Shown: positions 1-8,911, numbered from the stretch's first letter. The stretch is DNA of 14,471 nt from Conidiobolus incongruus B7586 (GCA_000697335.1 JNEM01015111.1:1-14471), one strand, 5' to 3'. A program made the numbers and translations. The notes: a model not told the origin generated them from the sequence alone.

Positions 1-388
1 AAATATTTTCAAAAAAATTATTATTTTATATAATAATTATAAAATATATAAAACTAAAGCTATAAAAAAATTTTTTTAATTAAAAATAGCTAGAAAAAAT
101 TACCATAACTAAAATATTCTTTAGATTATAACCTATAAAATTATAATTATTTTGAATAATTAAAAAACTAACTTATAAGAAAGAAAACTTCTATAGGAAA
201 ATTTAATTAGTATGTGAAATATTAATTTTCAGTCTTTAATAAAAAGAATTATTTTTTAGATAGTAAAACCTTACTAAAAGTATAGTAAAAAGGTATTAGA
301 AATAAAAAAGTTATTAATTTTATATTATATATTTATTTTTATATTTTATATATTAAAATGTTTATTTTTTGTTAATTAGAAAAATTCC
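1..388 (+). mobile_element. 3' end of a decayed mariner transposon (copy A)
   Basis: This is the C-terminal part of a mariner-family transposase plus the 3' terminal region, cut by the left window edge. It was recognised by alignment with the reverse complement of copy B (12348-13615). The two match along most of 20-388, including the region of the catalytic HDN and CDY motifs, the stretch around 133-145 and the end of the element. The end at 388 (AAAAATTCC, then CA) corresponds to the TIR end of copy B, where the next bases are TA. Many in-frame stops are present. Both visible catalytic Asp codons read AAT (Asn) here: HDN at about 31-36 and CDY at about 145-150. The copy is therefore dead. 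Most differences from copy B are C-to-T or G-to-A. Confidence 0.82.
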
Positions 389-2092
389 CATTATTTAAAA
401 TAATACTTTGAAATTAAAGCTTAGATTTCTAAATAATATAGATTAAAAATATAATTTTTGCTATAAATTTTTTTACTGATTAATTAATGATTTTATTATT
501 ACTTTATGTTTCAATAACAGTTATTACCATAATAGAATAATAAATATATATAAATAGAATTTAAAAATAGAATATATCTTGATTAAGATTATATATTTAT
601 TTATTTAATTATATTAAATTATATAAAAAATGCTCAAATTTTTAATGGACAAATATGATTATTGATAAAATCATTATAGTCAAATCGGCCATGTGCATTA
701 ATTGCAACAACTTGACCAAATACACAATATCTTTTAATCTCATGTTAATGCTAAATTTTGAATAAAAATTTTTATTTTTCTTGAAATTTACAAATCAAGT
801 TTAATTCGAATTGAGATAAAGATTACTTAACGAATTTATCAACTGAAACTTTGAGAGCTTTAATATTAAATCGTTGATAAATTCTATTTGAATATTCAAT
901 TGATAAGCTACGAATTTATTTCAGTATTAAAATATTACCATATTATATTTAATTATTATTTCATGGATCTACAAATTATTTTCATTTAATAAAGTTTTTC
1001 AATTTACTTTATTATTTGAAAAAATAAATTAAAATTTTTAATAATTATTATTTAAAAATTAAATAAATAATAGGCAAATTAATATTTAAATTTTAATATT
1101 AACTTATAGACAAAATAAAAAATCTATAACTATGGTATAAATCATTAAGCAAGAAAAAATCAGATTTATAAAATATTAACAAAATTACTTAAATATACTG
1201 CTTTGATTAATATATAATATCTGTTATTTAGTACATTGACTAAATCAATCCAGATATATCTGAAAAATTCTTTATTATATATTATTCCCTTTATGTTCAT
1301 TTCAAATGAATATCACAATTAAATTCTAATTACATAATAGTCTTACTAGTTATTGAGATCGTAGATTCTGATCCAAAATATACTATAATACATCCATTAA
1401 TCCAAAACATTAAACACTATTTAGAATACTCTTATTATTAAATACCCATCTATCTATAATTCTTTATTATAGTTATTAAAACTTTAATAAATGAATTATT
1501 TGAGAATATAGGTAATATTAAATCAAAATAAGTATATAATACATATACAAAATCATTAGAATAATAATAAATATCAATATTTCAGAATATATGAAGAATA
1601 TATCATGTATATCCCAAATGGTTCGAAATTAAAAGTTTAAATATAATATTTGGAACATAAAAATTAATCCATTAAGGTAAGTGATCTAGTATTTTGGATT
1701 CAGTAAAATTTCACTATTCAAACTAAAATTCTAAACTTTATATTCAAATTTGTTAATTAATACCTCAAATTACTAAAATCAGAAAAATATTAATTATATG
1801 TAATTGATAAAATTGGATACTTAGAATATTTTCATATATTAAAATAATAAATTAAATCTATTACTAAATCATAATGAATCAGCCAATTAGTAATTAAGTT
1901 AATCATCAACAAAGGAAATGAAGAAATTGAATTTATTAAATAGTATTAATATTATTCCATATTGATCTCAAATTCAATCATCAACAAATTATATGAAAAG
2001 AACATGTCAATCTTTGCCATTGTTATACAACAGTAAATATCGGTTAATAAATTGTTGACTTGCTCAACGTTTTATTCAATCACTTTATATCA
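389..2092. other. AT-rich spacer upstream of the repeat-peptide gene
   Basis: No open frame of useful length, RNA gene or recognised element is visible on either strand. The part nearest the gene (about 1900-2090) is less AT-extreme and twice carries the short string AATCATCAACAAA (near 1902 and 1977). It probably holds the promoter region, but no specific factor site can be named. Confidence 0.5.
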
Positions 2093-2100
2093 TATATAAG
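2093..2100 (+). promoter_or_regulatory. TATA box of the repeat-peptide gene
   Basis: TATATAAG lies 52 bp before the ATG at 2152, the expected place for a short-leader fungal gene. The ATG context is good (A at -3, G at +4). Confidence 0.5.
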
Positions 2101-2151
2101 GGAAACTGACTATCAATAGTAACGTGTACATTATTGTCTATTACTAAAATC

Positions 2152-3159
2152 ATGGTTACCAAAAGTTGTTTGAGTTCTGTTACTTATATTATAACTATTT
2201 TAACTATTTTGGGCACTCCTATCAATGTGAATCGTCGTCAGCAGATTGCTGTTATTGAACCTTCTAAGGATATTGAACACAATAGATCCATTAATCTAAG
2301 TTTAGACCGTGTTGGAAATCAAAAGATTAGAAGAGATACCGAAATTGTCCATACCGTATTTCCTAGCAAGATTAAAGACGATGGCTCTCTCAACGTGGCA
2401 GTGTCCGAGATTGGTACTAATGCGGTGAACAATCCTACAGTTCAGCGTCGTAGTCAGGATATTGGCTTCAAAATGGATGGACTAAAAATCTCCAAGGATC
2501 AATCTCTCAATTTTGCATCATCCAGCACTGGTAACACTAAACAAAGACGAAGCCAGGTGCTCACTTTGGATATGGATGGAATGACAATCAAATCTGATAA
2601 CTCCTTCAATGTAGCTAAAAACAATGCGGGTAATGTGGATAAGAAGCAACGTCGTAGCCAAAAGCTCGATTTTAACAACAGTAAGATGAATATTAAATTT
2701 GATTCCTCCGTGAATATGGCTGAAAATAAAGCTGGTAATGGGATAACTGTAAGAGAGTTGGATCGTAGAGGTCAGTCATTAAGTGTAAGCACTACAAACG
2801 ATTATCAAATTGATCGTTCTATCAATAATTACGTTACCGAATTGGGAACTACCAGACCCAAGGCGAGACGAGATCAGAACTTTGGTATAACAAACAATAA
2901 CCACTACCAAGTCGATCAATCTCTTAACACTGTCACAGCCAACATCGGTTCTCAGGCTCCTACAAAGAGAAGGCGTGACCAGAGGTCGGACAATCCGGAG
3001 AGTGTATACAAAACGCTTTATGGCGAATACTCACTTTACCACTAGATTCGTCGAGATCAAGCAGTACCTGTGGATAATTCCGGGATTAATATTAGCCACG
3101 ACTTTTCACTGAATGCTGGATTTAATCATTTGGCCAATGCTGAAGTAGCACCTAAATAA
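2152..3159 (+). CDS. Secreted repeat precursor with kexin (RR) sites, KEP-like; join(2152..3003,3046..3159)
   Basis: A predicted secreted precursor of 321 residues that would be cut by a Kex2-type protease in the late Golgi to release several related peptides. The ATG at 2152 is chosen because the upstream in-frame extension has no ATG. Residues 1-24 form a signal peptide (hydrophobic stretch around 10-22), with the first RR at 28-29. Further RR sites lie at 60-61, 99-100, 132-133, 167-168, 205-206, 239-240, 273-275 and 286-287. Between them are units of about 30-38 residues. Most begin [SDG]Q and share a core D-x-S-[LIFV]-N followed by a Gly about seven residues later; eight units carry the core. 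A short unit (276-284) lacks it. The last unit lies in exon 2 after a 42-nt intron. No Cys is present after the signal peptide. The layout fits fungal KEX2-processed repeat proteins (pheromone-like, or surface peptides such as Ustilago Rep1). Which of these it is cannot be told, and no sequence homologue is recognised. Confidence 0.75.
3004..3045 (+). other. 42-nt phase-0 intron in the repeat-peptide gene
   Basis: The donor is GTATAC at 3004 and the acceptor is ACTAG ending at 3045. A branch-like TACTCAC lies at 3028-3034, 12 nt from the acceptor by its A. The length is a multiple of three. The segment holds the only in-frame stop (TAG 3043-3045) before a further, clearly homologous repeat unit (IRRDQ... 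with core DFSLN) that ends at TAA 3157-3159. Other nearby GT donors would break the frame. If the intron is retained, the protein ends at residue 297 without the last repeat. Confidence 0.65.
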
Positions 3160-3255
3160 GCTGTCAAAGAATAATTGTAGCATACGCATATTCAATCATT
3201 TTCCATTTTACCAATCATCAATCATATTAATATTCATATATTCATTTAAATCATT

Positions 3256-3261
3256 AATAAA
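3256..3261 (+). terminator. Possible poly(A) signal of the repeat-peptide gene
   Basis: AATAAA occurs 97 nt past the TAA, with a second AATAAA about 25 nt further on. In such AT-rich DNA the hexamer is common, so this rests on position only. Confidence 0.3.
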
Positions 3262-4845
3262 TACCAATTTATATTCAATAATAAAATATAATAATTATCA
3301 CATTTATTACTTTAGAATTGTTTCTAACATCATCATTTAATAAAACTATCATTTAATTTTTTTAATTTATCAATTTAATATAATTATTGGTGATTTTCAA
3401 CATTTAAAAAATTGAGAAAAATTTTTAATTATTAAATGAATACTATTCACAAATAATGAATAATATTATTTAAAAAAATTAATATAAATAAAAATGTTAA
3501 AATAATATTATCATTTATATTTGGACAATGTCTCTACAAAAATAAAAAAATAAAATCACCTAGAATAATTCGAATCTCCCTGAATTATATTTCCACTTAT
3601 AACAATGTAAAAAAAAACTTGACAAAAAGGAATTTTACCACCAAATTATCCTTATTATTATCCCAAAATGATATCATCCTCTTATATAATTTTCAATATT
3701 GTAAATTTTACTTTTAATGGTAATATGAAATTTTGAAATTAGTATTATTTATAGATATTGGATGAGTAAATCTAAGTTGAGCCAGTGGAATTTAAGGTAC
3801 TTTAGGTAATGATGATTGGAAAATTGAGAATATTTTTTCCCTCATTTTTAATCCATTTTAAGTTTTGTTAGTAAATTTAGTAGGTGGGTTAGTTAGTATT
3901 ATCCGAAAACATATCATTTTGGGATTTTATAGTTTTGTTGATATTTTAATTATTAGAGATTATTTCTGTTAGAAACTTTTATAGATTGATAAGATTTGAA
4001 AATTTTTTTAGTTTAAATTCTAAAATTAGTATAATTCAAAATTTTGGAAATATATTATGAGGTATCTATTATTATTTTGTTAGAATAATTTACATAATAT
4101 TTGGCTGTATTTAAATATAAATATTACAATTTAATTATTTAGGTATATAATTTTGTAAAAAATATCAAGTTTTTTTTGTAGAAATGAAAGGATATACTTA
4201 TATTTGATCTTCAATCTTGCTAATTTTTTCATTAAAAATAATAAATTATCTTAGTATATCAATTATATCCAGTTAATAGTTTGATTATAGTTTATAGAAT
4301 CTTTAAAATTTTTCAATAAACTTTTACCATGGTGTCATTAGTTATATATTACATTATATTTATTCTGATACAAATGTATTCTAATATTATAATAATTTCT
4401 ACATATTTTTGAATATTGCTAATTATAGAAATAGCTAAAAATCCATAATATCTGCTTACATTGGCTTTTAAAGATGGAATAATTTATGAAAAAAATATTC
4501 ATTATTGACTAGTCAATATTTTTTAAAATAATTCACTCACATATGTTCATATATCAAAAATAACTAATTTTAAAAATAGAATAAAATGATAGCATGAGAT
4601 TATTAAATATATAAATATAAACTTTTAATTATGGTTTGTTGAACTAATTCCTAATATAAAGTCAACCATCTTTCCCGAATATTAACGAGCATTGCACGAA
4701 GCAATCCACTAATACATACAAATCAATTCTACAAAAATTTCCAACTCATTTTTTATCCTATAATTCTCTCAATTATCATCATTTAAAAAACTTTACTGTA
4801 TATCATATAATAGCTATGTGATGATAATTTTGATATTTTATTAAT
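3262..4845. other. AT-rich spacer, nothing recognised
   Basis: No coding frame with composition like the neighbouring genes was found on either strand, and no RNA gene or repeat was recognised. The tract around 3760-3960 is G/T-rich on the plus strand, without frame or motif. The short string at 4686-4706 resembles 8221-8238 next to the other inverted-repeat arm. Confidence 0.5.
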
Positions 4846-5069
4846 CCATCCGACGTACGGCTAGTACGCTATGAAGACACGTCAAACAAATCATAAATAT
4901 GACGACTACAACCAAGTTATCACGTCGGTCTTCTTCCTAGGGTACAGCCCAATAATCCAGGTTAAACAATAAATTACCCCTTTTATATTACCATACAGGA
5001 GCCGTCCCGGAAGACGACTATTTACTTAAAAGTTATTAGACACTTGACTTTCCAGCCAGTGTCAATATT
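4846..5069 (-). repeat. Inverted-repeat arm 1 (224 bp, unknown dispersed element)
   Basis: The reverse complement of this stretch matches 7994-8217 with no indel and about 18 mismatches (roughly 92% identity). It is noticeably GC-richer than its surroundings. Read on the minus strand, it starts at AATATTGACACTGGCT, has a small inverted repeat GACACT...GTGTC and an internal TATAAAAGGGG, and ends near CGGATGG. The central part around the TATA string, including GGGCTGTACCCTAGG, is the best conserved. No reading frame, no terminal inverted repeat and no TG...CA ends were found. It may be a short non-autonomous mobile element or a ncRNA/promoter unit. Confidence 0.75.
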
Positions 5070-6178
5070 AATTAATGTAGATGCAAACATTGCATAACCA
5101 TATATAAAATGGCAAATTTATCAATGTAAATTTTAAACTAGTTAAATTTGACACAGATACTACCTTATTAAAAAGGAATAATTCATTTCTACTCCTATGA
5201 TTTATTGATAGTGTATTTTCAATAGTGTTATTTTTATGATTTTGGTTTATGAATTGCTCATTACACCAAATTTGTATTCATTGATTACAATTTTTTATTA
5301 ATTGTGAAATTGGGCATAAGTCTAGATGTGACACTTTAGGAAGATACTATATCCAATCATCGTTGGTACTCACCTTATTCCACCAATAATATGCACTAAT
5401 ATTTATGTTGGCACCTCTTAAATTTCTCTGGTTAGATTAAATATTCTCACCTCAACCCAAGCTATTAGATTAATACATTAGAATGACTCATTTAAGACCT
5501 GAAACCGTTTTACATTTCGCTTAATCTCAACCTGAATTCGGCTAAAAACAATAAATGACATAAGATGAGTTGGTAAAAATAGCAAATCATATACAACCCA
5601 AAAAATAAACAATTAACTCAACAATATTCGATCATAACTTTGTTGTGGAAATTTATTCAAATGATAAAATTATGAATTTCATATGACTGACCTGGTACAA
5701 ATTCAAATATAATATTCTTCTCTTAACTATTGAATCAATGTATGTAAATTAAACTTTCCCATGTTATTAACTTAGCCCCTAATTCTCCCCCTCTAATTTT
5801 CCATCTCACAAGAGATCCGAATTGGGTTACTGTAGTAATTTTGTCATTTCCGCGGGACAAATTTGATTAATTATCCATAAAAGACAATTTAAAATCAAAA
5901 TGGTCTAACATTATTTAATTAATTTTTCAGATTTTGCATAGAGTATGTGTATATGATTGGTCCTAATAATCTTTCATTATATTCATTATTCCTTTTGAGT
6001 TGAATACAAAAAATGAATTGGCCAGTGTTATTTATCAAATACCATATATAGTTATTTATGAAATACTTGGATTAATTAAAATTAAAAATATTAATTTTTC
6101 CAAATTGGATTAATTAGGAATTCATGTTAATATTAAGATCATTAGTCTCATTCACTAAAAACCCACAATAATTTTTAG
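5070..6178. other. Spacer upstream of the UNC-93-like gene
   Basis: No open frame or RNA gene is seen. The part between about 5320 and 5560 is less AT-rich than the rest and could be regulatory or an old coding remnant, but no frame is maintained. Confidence 0.45.
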
Positions 6179-6186
6179 TATAAATA
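6179..6186 (+). promoter_or_regulatory. Candidate TATA box of the UNC-93-like gene
   Basis: TATAAATA lies about 180 bp before the ATG at 6365. It is followed by a pyrimidine-rich stretch (6221-6242) of the kind often found at fungal transcription starts. A leader of about 140 nt would result. Confidence 0.4.
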
Positions 6187-6364
6187 GATTTACATCTGCT
6201 TACTGTTTCAATATTAATTAACTCCTCCAGCTTTAATCTTTTATTATTATTATTTATTTTAATTGAATTACTAGTTTTCATACTTGGTTCAATTGATCTA
6301 ATATCTATATTATTATTAAACTCATATATTTATCCTATCATAGTTACAAACCATATTAATCACG

Positions 6365-7687
6365 ATGGTTAACTACTACAGTGCTATTATCCAAAACATT
6401 ATGGTGGGCATGATTTGCTTCTGCTGCCCAGGTATGTTCAACGCTCTGACTGGTATGGGAGGTGGTGGTCAAGTTGACGTTACAGTCTCCGCCAATGCCT
6501 CAACTGCCTTATATGTTACCTTTGCCATTTTCGGTGTCTTCGGTGGTGCCTTTGTGAATACTTTTGGTCCCAAAGCCACTCTCGTTTCTGGTGGTCTCAC
6601 TTATGCCCTCTATGCCTGCTCTTTCCTCGCCTATAACCATATCCAATCCAGAGTTTTCGTCGTCTTTGCTGGTGCTATCCTTGGTATCGGTGCAGGTCTC
6701 CTTTGGTCAGCTCAAGGTGCTCTCATGATGGCCTATCCTACTCAAAATGAAAAGGGTAAATTTATCTCTATCTTTTGGGTCATCTTTAACTTGGGTGGTG
6801 TACTTGGTGGTTTGATCTCATTCGGTATCAATTACAACAACACCAATGCCACTGTTACAGACGGTACCTACATTGCTTTCATCGTCATTATGATCTTCGG
6901 TTCTGCTGTTGGTCTCATTATGGCTCCTATTAACAAGGTAGTCAAATCTGATGGAACTGGAATTGTAGTCAACAAAGCTCCCGCTGTCAAGGGTGAAATC
7001 ATTGGTGTCCTCAAAGTTTTCACTGAATGGAGAATGCTTGTATTGCTCCCTCTTTTCTTCTGCTCCAACTTTTTCTACACCTATCAATTCAACTCTTATA
7101 ACGGTACTACCTTCAAAAACCGTACTCGTGGATTGAATAATGTAGTATATTGGGGTTCCCAGATGGTTGGTTCTTACCTCTTGGGTTTCCTCTTAGATAC
7201 TCCTAAATTATCTCGTAAGATTCGTGGTATTATCTCCTTCGCCTTGGTCGTTGCCATCACAACTAGTGTCTGGATTGGTGGCTATTTCGTTCAATTAAAA
7301 CGCTCTGCTGAAGGTGTTCTCGATGAAGAGTATCGTGTTGATTTCACTGATTCTAGCTATGGTCCTCTTTTGGTCATGTATCTTGCCTACGGTTTCTCTG
7401 ACGCTATGATCCAATCTTGGTCCTATTGGATCATGGGTACCATGTCTAATGATGCTGCTACCTTATCCAGATATGCTGGTTACTACAAGGGTGTCCAATC
7501 TATTGGTGCTGCCGTCGCTTGGGCTATCGATAGTGGCAAAGTTGATCAAATGACTCAGCTCATCATCAATTGGGTCCTCTTCTCTTGCGCTGTTATTCCT
7601 GCTGCCTTTATGACCTTATATATTAAAGAATATAGCGATGATTCAGCCCAACAAACCGAATTAGAAAAGAAAGAAATTGAACACTAA
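6365..7687 (+). CDS. UNC-93-like (DUF895) major-facilitator membrane protein
   Basis: This is an intact, intronless 440-residue protein of the UNC-93/DUF895 branch of the major facilitator superfamily, a usual length for fungal members. About 12 hydrophobic segments can be placed near residues 5-30, 45-66, 73-90, 96-123, 131-155, 166-188, 222-240, 256-276, 286-310, 331-352, 370-388 and 396-420. Family hallmarks are the early GMGGGGQ (30-36), GAGLLWSAQGALMMAYP with E-x-GKF-IS-FW (109-138), FNLGGVLGG (141-149), the NRTRGLNNVVYW loop (252-263) and RYAGYYKGVQSIGAAVAW (369-386). The charged C-terminal tail (421-440) is probably cytosolic. The ATG context is strong (A at -3, G at +4). Substrate and membrane are unknown for fungal members; animal UNC-93 proteins act as potassium-channel regulators or as chaperones of Toll-like receptors. 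The codon choice (GGT, TCT, GCC, CTC) and higher GC than the flanks suggest good expression. Confidence 0.93.
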   Translation: MVNYYSAIIQNIMVGMICFCCPGMFNALTGMGGGGQVDVTVSANASTALYVTFAIFGVFGGAFVNTFGPKATLVSGGLTYALYACSFLAYNHIQSRVFVVFAGAILGIGAGLLWSAQGALMMAYPTQNEKGKFISIFWVIFNLGGVLGGLISFGINYNNTNATVTDGTYIAFIVIMIFGSAVGLIMAPINKVVKSDGTGIVVNKAPAVKGEIIGVLKVFTEWRMLVLLPLFFCSNFFYTYQFNSYNGTTFKNRTRGLNNVVYWGSQMVGSYLLGFLLDTPKLSRKIRGIISFALVVAITTSVWIGGYFVQLKRSAEGVLDEEYRVDFTDSSYGPLLVMYLAYGFSDAMIQSWSYWIMGTMSNDAATLSRYAGYYKGVQSIGAAVAWAIDSGKVDQMTQLIINWVLFSCAVIPAAFMTLYIKEYSDDSAQQTELEKKEIEH

Positions 7688-7993
7688 TCTAATATCCAAT
7701 ATCACATATTATATATTTGAGAATATTCTATCCAATTTCCTAATACTCAAGATCACTGGTCTGCTTGAATGGCAAGTAGTTTATGATTGTAAAATAAATT
7801 AATTAATTATTAAAATTATTTATCATACCATTTTTATTTTTATTAATATTGTTAGTTTTTGAATAATAATTTTCAATATGCATTGATTGTATTCATAATT
7901 TTAAAATTCAAGTTCAACTACGTCAATCTGTTAGCGAATAGAATATTAAGCATACTATCATAATAATTGATAACTAATGTAAAATATATCAAG
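7688..7993. other. 3' UTR and spacer homologous to that of the second UNC-93-like gene
   Basis: It holds the 3' hairpin described separately and an AATAAA at 7793-7798. Patches also match the 3' flank of the second copy in the same order, such as CCATTTTTATTTTTATTA at 7829-7846 and AAGTTCAACTA at 7911-7921 (compare 8940-8950). The similarity ends by about 7922. Confidence 0.55.
7761..7779 (+). promoter_or_regulatory. 3' UTR hairpin of the UNC-93-like gene
   Basis: CTGCTTG (7761-7767) pairs with CAAGTAG (7773-7779), including one G-U pair, around the loop AATGG. It is followed at once by TTTATGATTGTA and then AATAAA at 7793. The second UNC-93-like gene has a hairpin with a different stem but the same AATGG and nearly the same trailing sequence in the same place. 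It may be an RNA stability, localisation or 3'-processing element. Confidence 0.45.
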
Positions 7994-8217
7994 AATATTG
8001 ACACTGGCTAGGAAGTAAAGTGTCCAATAACTTTTATGTAAATATTCGTCTTCTGGGACGGCTCCTGTTTGGTGATATAAAAGGGGTAATTTATTGTTTA
8101 ACCTGGATTATTGGGCTGTACCCTAGGAAGAGGACCGACGTGATAACTTGGTTGTAGTCGTCATATTTATGGTTTGTATGACGTGTCTTCCCAGCGTACG
8201 AACCGTAGTTCGGATGG
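7994..8217 (+). repeat. Inverted-repeat arm 2 (224 bp, unknown dispersed element)
   Basis: This is the partner of 4846-5069 on the opposite strand, about 92% identical and gap-free. Here the TATAAAAGGGG string (8077-8087) reads on the plus strand. The two arms lie about 2.9 kb apart and bracket the intact UNC-93-like gene. Their TATA strings point outward. The arm ends only 25 bp before the false join at 8243. Confidence 0.75.
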
Positions 8218-8242
8218 AACGATTGATTGCATTGCTCGGATG

Positions 8243-8261
8243 AGATGTGTATAAGAGACAG
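8243..8261 (+). other. Nextera/Tn5 mosaic-end adapter left in the assembly
   Basis: AGATGTGTATAAGAGACAG is the exact 19-bp hyperactive Tn5 mosaic end, an engineered hybrid of the natural outside and inside ends and the inner part of Nextera adapters. Its orientation is the one that precedes a genomic insert, so the insert starts at 8262. The bases GCTCGG at 8234-8239 also resemble the end of the read-2 adapter tail, separated from the mosaic end by three bases. This segment is not native DNA. Confidence 0.96.
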
Positions 8262-8689
8262 CAACTAGTGTCTGGATTGGTGGCTATTTCGTTCAATTAA
8301 AACGCTCTGCTGAAGGTGTTCTCGATGGAGAGTATCGTGTTGATTTCACTGATTCTAGCTATGGTCCTCTTTTGGTCATGTATCTTGCCTACGGTTTCTC
8401 TGACGCTATGATCCAATCTTGGTCCTATTGGATCATGGGTACCATGTCTAATGATGCTGCTACCTTATCCAGATATGCTGGTTACTACAAGGGTGTCCAA
8501 TCTATTGGTGCTGCCGTCGCTTGGGCTATCGATAGTGGCAAAGTTGATCAAATGACTCAGCTCATCATCAATTGGGTCCTCTTCTCTTGCGCTGTTATTC
8601 CTGCTGCCTTTATGACCTTATATATTAAAGAATATAGCGATGATTCAGCAAACCAAATGGAACTTGATAAGAGAGAAATCGAAAACTAA
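8262..8689 (+). CDS. 3' third of a second UNC-93-like gene (5' part missing at false join)
   Basis: This corresponds to codons 299-440 of the intact gene and ends at TAA 8687-8689. It encodes the loop before TM10, then TM10-12 and the tail. From 8262 to 8649 it equals 7260-7647 except at 8328, where GAA becomes GGA (Glu321Gly). From 8650 the last 12 codons switch abruptly to a diverged version of equal length, with tail SANQMELDKREIEN against SAQQTELEKKEIEH, including synonymous changes. The 3' flank is also diverged but homologous. The gene is therefore a real paralogue, not a copy of the same locus. Its lack of a start is best explained by the adapter join just upstream, not by biology. Whether the near-identical 388 bp belong to this gene or to the first one cannot be decided here. 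Confidence 0.85.
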
Positions 8690-8755
8690 TTGACTTGCAT
8701 TCTATTATCTAATTTGACAAAGTTTATAATTTAATTAATATCCTTGACCAGAGTG

Positions 8756-8776
8756 TTATTCCTTTAATGGGAATAA
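8756..8776 (+). promoter_or_regulatory. 3' UTR hairpin of the second UNC-93-like gene
   Basis: TTATTCC (8756-8762) pairs perfectly with GGAATAA (8770-8776), and a T-G pair extends the stem by one. The loop region contains AATGG, and TTTAAGATTGTA follows directly, one base different from the first gene. AATAAA lies at 8809-8814. Confidence 0.45.
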
Positions 8777-8820
8777 TTTAAGATTGTAGATAATTGATCA
8801 ATTATGAAAATAAATCTACG

Positions 8821-8911
8821 ATGCCATATTTCTATTTTATTAAATCCAAAATATCATTAGTATCTTCATATATATTTTCATTGTTGAAACCTATTTTATA
8901 AAATATGGCAT
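8821..8911. repeat. Short inverted repeat in the 3' flank
   Basis: ATGCCATATTT at 8821-8831 is the exact reverse complement of AAATATGGCAT at 8901-8911, with 69 bases between. It may form a hairpin past the 3' end of the second UNC-93-like gene. The same spacing is not seen after the first gene. Confidence 0.35.

Noticed and set aside
2134-2151. Earlier start (TTG) for the repeat-peptide gene
   Set aside because: It is not an ATG. The ATG at 2152 has good context and gives a better signal peptide.
4846-5069. Inverted-repeat arm as an LTR or a tRNA-derived SINE
   Set aside because: No TG...CA ends are present. A string GGTTCGTACGC in arm 2 loosely recalls a B box but is not conserved in arm 1, and no A box was found.
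6818-7087. Minus-strand open frames inside the UNC-93-like gene (89 and 66 codons)
   Set aside because: They lie wholly within a clearly real gene in the opposite direction, have no recognisable domain, and arise from its codon bias.
8243-8261. Natural transposon end at the gene boundary
   Set aside because: The 19-mer is the engineered hyperactive Tn5 sequence and is not found as such in wild transposons.
8262-8689. Truncated second UNC-93 gene as a natural gene fragment or pseudogene
   Set aside because: Its left boundary coincides exactly with the end of the Nextera mosaic end, so the truncation is technical.
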